Below, piece by piece: positions 33,327-45,000 of a stretch of DNA of 64,000 nt. Position 1 is the first letter of the stretch; every line of letters starts with the position of its first letter. Origin of the DNA: Arthrobacter sp. B6. GTDB taxonomy: Bacteria > Actinomycetota > Actinomycetes > Actinomycetales > Micrococcaceae. Position numbers and translations under genes: made by a program. The notes beneath the pieces were generated by a model, which saw nothing but the letters and a program-made list of their open reading frames with translations, ran no database searches and was not told the DNA's origin. The DNA lies in assembly GCF_001663775.1 (NCBI RefSeq), contig NZ_KV467168.1, forward strand, positions 980,460-1,044,459, given 5' to 3'.

Positions 33327-35099
33327 ATGCGACGTTCCGCGCCACGGCCGCCGTTGCGGTTCTCCACCCAGACACTTCTCCTGCAGCTCGGGGTGGTCCT
33401 TCTGGTGGTTCTGCTCAGCGCGGCGGTCCACGCCTGGCTGACCTACGACAGGATCGGCAGCGAAGCCGAAAACCAGGCCCTGACGCTGGCCCGGACTGTC
33501 GCCTCCGATGCTTCCGTCCGTGCCGATGTGCTGGCCATCAGTGAGCAGGCCGGCACTCCCCCGGCCGCCGAACTTGCCGCCGGACCCGTGATGGCCGCCG
33601 CTGAAGCCGCACGCACCCGGACCGGGGCCCTTTTTGTGGTGATCACTGACGAAACCGGTCTGCGGCTTGCGCATCCGGACCCGGCGCGCCTCGGCGAGAA
33701 GGTCAGCACTGATCCTTCCGAGGCCCTGGCGGGCCAGGAGGTGACCACCCGCAACACAGGGACGCTCGGCCCGTCAGCGGGGGCCAAAGTTCCGGTGTAC
33801 GCGCCCGGCACGGACACCGTGGTAGGCGAAGTCAGTGTTGGCTACTCCATGGAAACGGTGGGCCAGAGCGTGCAACGGGACATCGGGCCTGTTGCACTCA
33901 CCGCTGCCGGTGCACTGCTGGCAGGCGGGTTCGCGTCCTTCCTGCTGCGGCGCAGGCTGCAGCGCCTCACGCTGGGACTGGAACCGGAGGAGATCAGTAC
34001 GCTGGTCCATGACCAGGTGGCGGTGCTGCAAGGCGTGGACGACGGCGTCATCGGAGTATCAGCCGACGGCAGGATCAGCGTGTTCAACCCCGCAGCCCAG
34101 CGGCTCCTGGGGCAGCCCGACCTGGCCGGGAGCCTGTGGGCGGACGCTCCGGTCCCGGCCCAGCTGAAATCCTTGACACTGCCGGACGCCGAAGAGGCGG
34201 ACGCCATCGAGCTGGTCGCGGGCGGGCGCGTCCTGGTAGCCAGCGCACGGAAGGCACTCCACCGGCGCGAGGACCTGGGCTGGGTGGTGATGCTGCGGGA
34301 CCGCACCGAGCTGCAGCACCTCACCCGGCAGCTGGACGCGGTGGGGACCTTGTCCACGGCACTGCGGGCCCAGCGCCACGAGTTTGCCAACCAGTTGCAC
34401 ACCATCGCAGGATTTATGAGCATCGGCCAGCACCACCAGGCCCGCGACTACCTGGCCCGGCTGGCTGCCACCGGCCCGCTGAAGTTCCCGGTGGACCAGG
34501 CCGAGCTGCTCCAGGACCCCTACCTTCAGGCGTTTGTGGGCGCCAAGGGCGTCGAGGCCGACGAGCGCGGAGTCACGCTCCGCATCGGACCGGAAACGCT
34601 CGTCCGCGGCCAGGTCACCGAGCCGCAGGACGTCACCACGGTGCTCGGCAACCTGATCGACAACGCCGTGAACGCCGCCGTCGCCGGCTCTTCCAAGGAC
34701 CGCTGGGTGGAGCTGGAGGTGCTGGATGAACCCGACGACGGCGGCGGCACCCTGCACATCGTCGTCGCCGACTCCGGCGACGGGCTGGGCAGCGAAACGG
34801 ACCCCGAAGTGGTGTTCGCGGAAGGATTCACGACGGCGGCCCCGGGGTCGTCCGCTCCCGCCCGGGCCGGCGGCCAGGGGCTGGGGCTCGCCCTGGCGCG
34901 GCAGCTGGCCCGACGCCGCGGCGGGGACGTCAAAGTACTGGAGCCGGGATCCATCGGCGGACCGGGCGCCGTCTTTATGGCTTCCCTGCCGAACACCACG
35001 GCCGGAATAACGCCCGGGACCAAGGCGGTAGGTGTGACCACGGCCCGGACCGACACCGCCGGTGCCAAGGATCCAGCTGGAGAGGACAACGATGCCTGA
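33327..35099 (+). CDS. CitA/DcuS-type sensor histidine kinase
   Basis: About 590 aa. A first membrane helix (LLLQLGVVLLVVLLSAAVHAW) and a second one near residue 190 frame an extracytoplasmic sensor domain of the PASp (CitA/DcuS) type, with HPDPARLGEKVS. A cytoplasmic PAS region follows (VDDGVIGVSADGRISVFNPA), then the H-box RHEFANQLHTIAGF and a HATPase domain with LGNLIDNAVNAA and GQGLGLALARQL. The start at 33327 has AAGGAGG; the open frame to 33243 lacks one. It overlaps the response regulator by 8 bp. Citrate or a related carboxylate is the likely ligand because of the neighbour. Confidence 0.92.
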   Translation: MRRSAPRPPLRFSTQTLLLQLGVVLLVVLLSAAVHAWLTYDRIGSEAENQALTLARTVASDASVRADVLAISEQAGTPPAAELAAGPVMAAAEAARTRTGALFVVITDETGLRLAHPDPARLGEKVSTDPSEALAGQEVTTRNTGTLGPSAGAKVPVYAPGTDTVVGEVSVGYSMETVGQSVQRDIGPVALTAAGALLAGGFASFLLRRRLQRLTLGLEPEEISTLVHDQVAVLQGVDDGVIGVSADGRISVFNPAAQRLLGQPDLAGSLWADAPVPAQLKSLTLPDAEEADAIELVAGGRVLVASARKALHRREDLGWVVMLRDRTELQHLTRQLDAVGTLSTALRAQRHEFANQLHTIAGFMSIGQHHQARDYLARLAATGPLKFPVDQAELLQDPYLQAFVGAKGVEADERGVTLRIGPETLVRGQVTEPQDVTTVLGNLIDNAVNAAVAGSSKDRWVELEVLDEPDDGGGTLHIVVADSGDGLGSETDPEVVFAEGFTTAAPGSSAPARAGGQGLGLALARQLARRRGGDVKVLEPGSIGGPGAVFMASLPNTTAGITPGTKAVGVTTARTDTAGAKDPAGEDNDA

Positions 35100-35754
35100 G
35101 GATTTCAGGGTGCTGATTGTGGACGACGACTTCCACGTCGCCAAGCTCCACGCCGCATACGTGGATTCGGCGGCGGGGTTTATGGCGCTGTCGCCGGTGG
35201 GTTCGGCGTCGCTGGCGCTGCAGGCGATCCACAGCCTGCGCCCCGACCTGGTGCTGCTGGACGTCTACCTGCCCGACGGGTCCGGGCTGGACCTGCTGCA
35301 GCAACTGGATGTGGACACCATGATCCTCAGTGCGGCCTCGGACGCCGCCTCGCTCCGGATGGCGTTCCGCCGGGGCGCCCTGGGCTACCTGCTGAAGCCG
35401 TTTACCGCCGAATCCCTGTCCCAGCAGCTGCGGTCCTATGCCCGGTACCGCCGTATTCTGGGCCAGCCAGGTGCACTGGACCAGGACGCGGTGGAACGGG
35501 CGAAGCGGGCCCTCATTCCAGGCGAGGCAGCGCCGTCGGCCAAATCCCGCTCCGCCACTGAATCCGCCGTCCTGGAGTCACTCGTCCCCGGCGAGCAGTA
35601 TTCGGCCGCCGAAGTGGCCACCAGGGTGGGCGTATCCCGGGCCACGGCGCAACGGTACCTGTCCGCGCTGGCCGACGACGGCGCCGTCGACATCCAGCTG
35701 CGCTACGGAACCACAGGCCGCCCCGAACACCGCTACGGCCTCCCGACCGCCTGA
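35092..35754 (+). CDS. CitB/DcuR-type response regulator
   Basis: A 220-aa regulator. Receiver domain with the acidic pair VDDDFHVAK, phospho-acceptor Asp in VLLDVYLPDGSG, and Lys in GYLLKPFT. The C-terminal winged helix (ATRVGVSRATAQRYLSAL) is of the type found in CitB/DpiA. The ATG at 35092 overlaps the kinase stop, so the pair is coupled. It probably activates citMHS. Confidence 0.92.
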   Translation: MPEDFRVLIVDDDFHVAKLHAAYVDSAAGFMALSPVGSASLALQAIHSLRPDLVLLDVYLPDGSGLDLLQQLDVDTMILSAASDAASLRMAFRRGALGYLLKPFTAESLSQQLRSYARYRRILGQPGALDQDAVERAKRALIPGEAAPSAKSRSATESAVLESLVPGEQYSAAEVATRVGVSRATAQRYLSALADDGAVDIQLRYGTTGRPEHRYGLPTA

Positions 35755-35769
35755 CCCACCCCCACCAAA

Positions 35770-35863
35770 GCGCGAACGTACACTTAAGCCCCCCATGAAG
35801 CGCGAACGTACACTTGAGGCCCCAAAAGCATCGTTTTTTGGGGCCTCAAGTGTACGTTCGCGC
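35770..35863. repeat. perfect 28-bp palindrome with an additional direct half-copy
   Basis: The arm GCGCGAACGTACACTTGAGG continuing CCCCAAAA (35800-35827) pairs perfectly with 35836-35863 around an 8-base loop. A further direct copy of its first part, GCGCGAACGTACACTT, starts at 35770. It lies between convergent genes with stops at 35754 and 35881. The T-rich loop side could help termination. Confidence 0.8.
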
Positions 35864-35880
35864 CGGGGTGGTGAGGGAAC

Positions 35881-36264
35881 TTAGCTGGCGCTCTTCTGGG
35901 CTACGAGTTCGATCTCCACGAGCATCTTCGGGTCCAGGAACGGCAGGACGTGCACCAAGGAGAGAGTGGGGCGGATCTCGCCGAAGACTTCGCCGTGCGC
36001 GCGGCCCGCCTCTTCCCATTTGCTGATGTCCGTGACGTAGAGCTTGGACTGCACGACGTCGGCGAAGCTGAAGCCGGCGTCGGCCAGGACGGTGCCGAGC
36101 TTCAGCAGGATGTACTGGGTCTGGGTGTAGAAGTCCTCGCCCACAATGCCGTCTTCGCCGCTGGCGGCCGTGGCGGAAATGTAGAGCGTGTTGTCCACCT
36201 GGACGGCGCGGGAGTAGCCGAGAGTCTGTTCCCAGACGGAGCCGGTGCCGAATGTTTTGCGCAT
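35881..36264 (-). CDS. RidA-family (YjgF/UK114) protein
   Basis: A 127-aa protein. The N-terminus (GSVWEQTLGYSRAVQVDNTLYISA) and ADAGFSFADVVQSKLYVTD match the RidA fold, a trimer that hydrolyses reactive enamine/imine intermediates. The C-terminal motif Arg near 'PTLSLVHV' is replaced here by P-T-L-S, so it may belong to a RidA subgroup without that Arg. ATG at 36264. It may be co-transcribed with the GNAT gene 46 bp upstream. Confidence 0.85.
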   Translation of the reverse strand: MRKTFGTGSVWEQTLGYSRAVQVDNTLYISATAASGEDGIVGEDFYTQTQYILLKLGTVLADAGFSFADVVQSKLYVTDISKWEEAGRAHGEVFGEIRPTLSLVHVLPFLDPKMLVEIELVAQKSAS

Positions 36265-36310
36265 GGTGGGCCTTTCAGTCCTGAAATGAGTCGGCACCAC
36301 TTTAGGGCGG

Positions 36311-36814
36311 CTAGACGTCCAGCCGGTAAACCAGCAGCTTTATGTCGGTACCGGGAATGAACCAGTCACGCTCCGGGACCCGCCGGAACCCGGTCTTCCG
36401 GTACAACCCGTGGGCGCTTTCCCACGTTTTTCCCGTGGTGAGCGCCACCGCCTTGATGCCATCCTGCGACCGTGCATGGTCGATGATGGCTTCCACCATG
36501 GCCTTGCCTGCACCACTGCGCTGCACTGCCGGGTCCACCACCAGCATCCGGAACTCCAGCTCATCGGCCAGGGCAATGTCCGCGTATGGCTCCCCAACCA
36601 CCGCCAGCGTCACCGAACCCACAACCTGCCCGTCACGCTCGGCTACCCAGATGGTGGCCTTCGCCGCGCGCTCGGCGACTTCCTGGACCTGGCGCATGTA
36701 CGGGTGGTCCGGACTGTCGAAGTAGCCCGCGGCCAGGTAGGAATCCCGGGTGATCCGGGCGATGGCGTCGTAATCGGCCTCGACGGCGGGACGGACGGTT
36801 ATCTGCGGCTGCAC
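36311..36814 (-). CDS. GNAT family N-acetyltransferase
   Basis: A 167-aa single-domain acetyltransferase. Motif A, which binds acetyl-CoA, reads VDPAVQRSGAGKAMVEAI; the C-terminal strand-helix is KTWESAHGLYRKTGFRRV. Such small stand-alone members act on amines of drugs, peptides or metabolites; the substrate cannot be told. Confidence 0.85.
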   Translation of the reverse strand: MQPQITVRPAVEADYDAIARITRDSYLAAGYFDSPDHPYMRQVQEVAERAAKATIWVAERDGQVVGSVTLAVVGEPYADIALADELEFRMLVVDPAVQRSGAGKAMVEAIIDHARSQDGIKAVALTTGKTWESAHGLYRKTGFRRVPERDWFIPGTDIKLLVYRLDV

Positions 36815-36887
36815 CTGACAATGCTAGTCGCGGCAGTCCCCCGGGAACTGTTAATCAGGGCTTTCCGTGATTGAACTATCACGCAGT

Positions 36888-40072
<3,185 letters not shown>

Positions 40073-40336
40073 CTAGCGTGAAGCCTGGTCCTGCTCGTTG
40101 GCGTTCTTGGTGGCCTTCTGGCCTGCGTCCTTGAGCGCCTGGATGACCTGGTTCAGGGCCGATGTGTGGTTGCCTGACCATTCGCTGCGGAAGTTCTGCG
40201 CGTCCGGGCCTTCCCAGGTGGTGCTGTCCAGCACGCGGGTGAGGTTGGTCCTCTGCTGCTCGATCTCCGAAGCACCGGCCTGCAGCTTCGTGCCAAGAGT
40301 CCTGAGCTGCTCTACATCTGCGCCCCAAATAGCCAT
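40073..40336 (-). CDS. WXG100-family protein (ESAT-6-like)
   Basis: An 87-aa helical hairpin protein. The central W-E-G (residues 41-43, in DSTTWEGPDAQNF) is the WXG turn; both sides are amphipathic helices without signal peptide or membrane segment. Such proteins dimerise and are exported by EssC/EccC-type ATPases. The C-terminus NANEQDQASR has no obvious YxxxD/E export signal. It is the last gene of the locus, 168 bp after the anchored protein, with a GAGGAGAAA site at 40340-40350. Confidence 0.92.
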   Translation of the reverse strand: MAIWGADVEQLRTLGTKLQAGASEIEQQRTNLTRVLDSTTWEGPDAQNFRSEWSGNHTSALNQVIQALKDAGQKATKNANEQDQASR

Positions 40337-40504
40337 CAGTTTCTCCTCGTTTAGTCTTGGATCCGATCAAGGTCGGCATCCCCAGCGGCCCCCGGCTGAT
40401 CCGGAAGATCCATTACCTAGAACCTATCCCGGCCCCAAAACACTGTCGATGGGGACCGCTGCCCATGCAGCACTCCCCTTCGCGGAGGTGGCGGGCGTCA
40501 GGCC
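40337..40504 (-). promoter_or_regulatory. gap upstream of the WXG100 gene
   Basis: 168 bp with no gene. Reading the minus strand, a possible -35 TTGGGG and -10 TAATGG are separated by 17 bp, and a GAGGAGAAA ribosome site precedes the ATG. An internal promoter for the WXG100 gene is possible but unproven. Confidence 0.3.
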
Positions 40505-41101
40505 CTAGTGGGCCGAGGTGCGGCTCCTGCTCCACCAGGCGAAGGAGATCCCGCCCAGTCCTATGAGCAGCACGCCGGCCGTGATCGGCAGAAGCCCCGT
40601 GTCGAAGCCGGGTCCATCGCCCTCAGAGACGGCCGCCGCGTGGGTGGGCTTGGCCGACTTCTTGATGGGCTTGTTCCAGTTGGACTCGGCCGACGGGCCG
40701 GCGGTTGACGGCGTGGGGCTGGGCGAGGCAGTGGTGGCCTCCGGCGCGGCTGTCTCTTCAACGGTCACGCTGGGTTGGGTCGCGGGCGGTGGCGCCGGTT
40801 CGGGCGCGAGGGTCGGCTCCGGCTCCGGTTCCGCCGGCACTTGTTGGGCCGGCGGCGCCGGCGCGGGAACTTCCGGCTGAGCCGGGACCGACGGTTCCTG
40901 GGTCTGGGTGGGCTTGGGCTCCGGCTTCTTGTCGACCTCGGGCCCGGTCGCCGGCTGACACGACGCACACGCTGTTTCGGTGGGCCCCGCCGTCGGCGAT
41001 TCCGCGTACGCCGCCCCCACCCCGCCGACGCCGACTGCCAGTGCGATGCCAGCCGCAAGAGTCGCTGGGACGGCGCGAAGCACTGGGGAGAATCGGAGCA
41101 T
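40505..41101 (-). CDS. proline-rich anchored surface protein, paralog 2
   Basis: About 198 aa. Signal peptide (AVPATLAAGIALAVGVGGVGAAYA), a short Cys pair (ACASCQPA), a long Pro/Ala/Glu-rich stalk, and a C-terminal membrane helix (LPITAGVLLIGLGGISFAWW) with a positive tail RSRTSAH. Before the helix is GDGPGFDTG, which resembles but does not match the sortase LPxTG motif. It is closely related to the neighbour at 41322: both have ESNWNKPI and the same end. Function unknown; probably an outward-facing part of the type VII-like apparatus. Confidence 0.75.
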   Translation of the reverse strand: MLRFSPVLRAVPATLAAGIALAVGVGGVGAAYAESPTAGPTETACASCQPATGPEVDKKPEPKPTQTQEPSVPAQPEVPAPAPPAQQVPAEPEPEPTLAPEPAPPPATQPSVTVEETAAPEATTASPSPTPSTAGPSAESNWNKPIKKSAKPTHAAAVSEGDGPGFDTGLLPITAGVLLIGLGGISFAWWSRSRTSAH

Positions 41102-41200
41102 GGTTACCTTTTCGACAGCGCGCGGCACCCCCTCCGCGGCAACTAGTGTTCCCGGTAGTCTGCTACAACACGCCGAGTGGCCGCAAATCCCGAGGATTCA
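41102..41200 (-). repeat. upstream region shared by the two paralogs, copy 2
   Basis: The sequence just before the ATG at 41101 resembles that before the ATG at 41906 (41907-42030): the blocks CGACAGCGCGCGG, CCCCCTCCGCG, AGTCTGCTA and CACGCCGA appear in the same order on the plus strand. The gene and its leader were duplicated together. Confidence 0.7.
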
Positions 41201-41223
41201 CCGCCCTTCACGTATAAAGCCCG

Positions 41224-41266
41224 CCCCAGGCAGCGGTCACGAGGCGGCGGGAGCTGCCTTGGCGTG
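41224..41266 (-). terminator. hairpin between the two paralogs
   Basis: CGCCCCAGGCAGC (41224-41236) pairs with GCTGCCTTGGCG (41255-41266) with one mismatch or bulge. It lies 56 bp after the stop of paralog 1 and may weaken read-through into paralog 2. Confidence 0.4.
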
Positions 41267-41321
41267 CTTTGCCGTGTCCCACGATGTGACCCACTGTCCG
41301 GGCCCTGCCCGTAGCCTTTAC

Positions 41322-41906
41322 TCAGTGGGTGGAGGTCCGGCTCCGGCCCCACCAGGCGAAGGCCAGGCCGCCGAGGCCCACCAGCAGCACCCCCAACATA
41401 ATGGTCAGCAACCCCGTGTCCCCGAAGCCGGGGCCATCGCCTGTGGAGACGGCGGCGGCTGGGGTTTGTTTGGTTGACTTGGTGATCGGTTTGTTCCAGT
41501 TCGATTCCGTGGAAGGGGCTGCGGCGGACGGAACGGCGCCCGGGGCACTGGTGGTCACTTCAGTGGGCATCTCCACAACGGGCGTCTCCTCGACGGCGGC
41601 TGCACCAGGCTCCGGGGCAAGGGTGGGAGCTGGCGCAGGGGCGGGTTCCGCAGGCAACGGCGGCGCTGGAGGTGCCGGGGCCGGCGGGGCGGAGGGTTCC
41701 TGCGACGTGGGTTTCGGGCGAGGAGTGCGTGGATCGTCGGGGTCAGGTTCGTACTGACCCGGAAGGCAGATCAGTCCGCAGGTGGGTGTTGGTTCGGACG
41801 TATCAGCGTTCGCAGGCGCCACTGCGCACAGGCCTGCCGAAAGCGCCAAAACCGCAGCTGCCGCCGTCGCGGGCAGGGCACGGAGCGCGGACGGCAATCG
41901 TTTCAT
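41322..41906 (-). CDS. proline-rich anchored surface protein, paralog 1
   Basis: A 194-aa protein of the same plan as paralog 2: signal peptide (ALPATAAAAVLALSAGLCAVAPANA), Cys pair in CGLICLPGQ, Pro/Ala/Glu-rich stalk, then ESNWNKPITKSTK, GDGPGFGDTGLL and a C-terminal membrane helix ending FAWWGRSRTSTH. Start is the ATG at 41906. The 151 bp before the ATPase gene contain two copies of AGTCTGCTA (41962-41970, 41985-41993), spaced 23 bp. Function unknown; part of the type VII-like locus by position. Confidence 0.75.
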   Translation of the reverse strand: MKRLPSALRALPATAAAAVLALSAGLCAVAPANADTSEPTPTCGLICLPGQYEPDPDDPRTPRPKPTSQEPSAPPAPAPPAPPLPAEPAPAPAPTLAPEPGAAAVEETPVVEMPTEVTTSAPGAVPSAAAPSTESNWNKPITKSTKQTPAAAVSTGDGPGFGDTGLLTIMLGVLLVGLGGLAFAWWGRSRTSTH

Positions 41907-42030
41907 GAATACCTTTTTCGACAGCGCGCGGCCCCCTCCGCGCCGAACTATTTTCCCCGGCAGTCTGCTACGACTGCTCCCTGTAGTCTGCTATGCCACG
42001 CCGAAGAGCCCCAAATCCCCCGGGTTTGGG
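41907..42030 (-). repeat. upstream region shared by the two paralogs, copy 1
   Basis: Matches the leader of paralog 2 (41102-41200) over most of its length, with an extra insert that duplicates AGTCTGCTA. On the minus strand the repeated word is TAGCAGACT, twice at 23-bp spacing, which could be a regulator site or promoter element. Confidence 0.65.
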
Positions 42031-42057
42031 GCTCCCCCACGCCTGCTCCGGTCCCTT

Positions 42058-45000
42058 CTAATCCCTGTTTTCCGGTGGCAGGGCGATCTGGAGTTTGCGT
42101 GCCTTGCCGCGGCCCACAATGTAGCCGCGGCCCGGAATGAACTCCGGGCTGACCCGGCCCAGCGAGGTGTTGAGCAGGCTGTCCCCTTCAATGTCGCCGG
42201 GGTTGACGAGCAGTCCCCTGCGTCCGGATTTGAAGGGCTGCGAGAGCGACCAGGCCGAGGACCAGGTGGACGTTTCGGACTCGCCGATCACCCACTGGTC
42301 GGCCTTGATGGACGCCGTCACGAGCTGCGCGACCCCGGATTCCGCCACCGTGTCCGTGAACTCCGTCAGCCCCTCGATAAAGATGGCCAGCCTGCCGGGG
42401 TTGCCGGAGGAGTGCTCAGTCAGGTCCTCAATGATTTCGGCAAGGTCGTCCGCCCCCACAACGGAGCGGTTCCAGAGGGGCAGCGAAGCGACGGCGGACC
42501 GGCGGGAGCCGATGTAGACCAGTTCGGTATCCGGGTTTGAGCGCCGGAGCGCATACGCCAGCGTCACGAGGGCAACGGTCCGGCCTGATCCGGGAGGACC
42601 GGCAAGGAGCAACGGGCCCTTGGCCATGATTTCGGCGGGCTGCAGCGTTTCGTCGTCGACGCCGATGACCGGAAGGTCAGGACTGCCGGCGGGCAGCACA
42701 TCCAGGTCAACCTGGTCCGGGAGCCGCTGGATCCGGGGGGCCCTGTCCAGCCCCTGCCGCAGCATGGCTTCGCTGAGTTTGTGCACCTCTCTGGCCTGCA
42801 GGGCAAGGTTGGAGTCGCCTCCCAGCACTGCGAGCTGGACTTCGTGGCCGCCCAGCAAGCCCCGCCCGGGAGGTGAGCTGCTGGTGAGGACGTCCTTGGG
42901 AACGTCCATGGACAGGTAGTCGTCCTCCGAGGACAGGCGCAGGACCAGGCGGCGCTGGATGGAAGCAAGCAACGACGCCGGCACGGCGTTGGGACGGTCA
43001 CCGGTCACTACCAGGTGGATGCCCAGGGGACGGCCGTCGGTGGCCAGTTGCAGGAAGATGTCCCACAACGCGGAAAGGCGGCTGTATTCGTACGTTTCAC
43101 GGAATGATGTCATCCCGTCCACCAGCACAAAGATCCGCTTTTCGTCCGGCCGGCCGGCCAGTTTCCGGTATTCCACAATGGTGGAGGCCCGGACCTCGGC
43201 GAACCGGGCGGAACGTTCGTCGGCGATGTCCCGGAGCAGGCGCAGCAGACGCCCGACTCGTTCCACGTCGTCCCCGCCGATGACCTCGCCGACGTGCGGC
43301 AGCTCCTCAAGCATCTTGAGCCCCGAGGATCCGCAGTCGATGCCGTAGACATGGACCGGTCCGCCGCGGGGCGTGACGGCCGCGGCGATGGCGATTCCGC
43401 GCAGGGCCGCAGACTTGCCGGAACCACCTGTGCCGTAGATGGCCATGTTGCCGTCTTTGTCGGGTTCGTAGAACACGGTGGGCTGGTCCTGGCGGGCGGG
43501 ATCATCCGCGACGCCGAGCAGCAGACGCTCGTCCGTGCGGGGATTCGGCAGCTTCGAGAAGTCGTACGTTTTGGCCAGTTCGTCCAGCCAGGGCTTGCGC
43601 GGCGGACGGATCGCGAGGGATTCAGCGGCCCTGACAATGTTCGCCGTCATCCGGGCGATGTCGTTGGGGCCGGCGGGTTCTTCCCGGACAGGTTTTTCCG
43701 GCGCGGGGACGTCCCAGGCGGGTCCGGATCCGAACGCCATCTCCACGATGTCGATCTGGGGCCGCTGGGGTTTTTCGGTGGTCCACCCGCCGGCGTAGCC
43801 GGTTTGGAATCCCTGGATCCGCCCGGGCCCGGTCTTGGCGGCGCCACGGCCCGGGATCGACGGATCGAAGTACGCAGCATCGGGCACGCCGAGGATGTCG
43901 CTGGCGTCGTCCTCGTCCGCCATGCGCAGGGCGACACGGAGGTTGGTGTTGGCCCGAAGACTGTCCTTGATCACTCCGGCGGGGCGCTGCGTGGCCAGGA
44001 TCAGGTGCAGGCCAAGGGACCGCCCGCGGGCTGCGACGTCCACCACGCCGTCGACGAATTCGGGAACCTCGGTGGCCAGGGCGGCGAATTCGTCCACGAT
44101 GATGATCAGGTACGGCGGGGCGTCGGGGTCGGCTTCGCGCTGGAGGGCGAGCAGGTCCTTGGCCTTCTTCCGGTTCAGGAGGTGTTCACGGTAGTGGAGC
44201 TCGGCCCGGAGGGAGGTCAGGGCGCGGCGCACCAGGTGCTGGGAAAGGTCCGTGACCAGTCCCACGGTGTGCGGCAGGTGAAGGCAGTCGGCGAACGCGG
44301 CGCCGCCCTTGTAGTCCACAAACAGGAAGCTCACCCGGTCCGGGCTGTAGGCCGCGGCCATGCCCATGACCCAGGACTGCAGGAACTCGGACTTTCCGGC
44401 ACCGGTGGTGCCGCCCACCAGTGCGTGCGGGCCCTCGTTCTTGAGGTCCAGGTACAGCGGTTCGACGCCCTTGGAACCGACCAGGGCGCGGAGTGTTCCG
44501 TTATCCTTGCGGTTCGCAACAGCCGTGGCATGGACGGAGTTGTTCTCTGTCCAGCGTTCCGCCACGGCCTGCGGGTTGTCCAGGAAGTCCTTGCCGATAA
44601 GGGTGGCATAGGAGACGGCCCGCGGAAGGTCGGAGTCATCGCTGATCGGCTTGCCGACGTCCACCACCGGGGAAAGCATCCGGGCCAGCTGGCCGGCGAG
44701 TTCGGCGTCCAGGCTTTCGCAGCTCACAGGGTAGCTGTGGCGGCCCAGCCGGACCTGGCCGGTGGTGGTGCCGTGGTCGCCGTCCACCACCATGAAGTCG
44801 CGGCAGGCGGCAGGAAGCGCCTGGATGTCGGTGGCCACCCACATGACGTGGACGCCCGAATCAGGTCCTCGTTCCGCGAGGCGGGTCAGGCGCCCCCGGT
44901 CAACGGGGGCATCGTCCTCCACAATGACCAGTACGGCCGGCAGCATTGGCCCCGGTACTTCGTCCTTGGCAGGGTTGATGTCCGGGCGCAGGTCCGGCCC

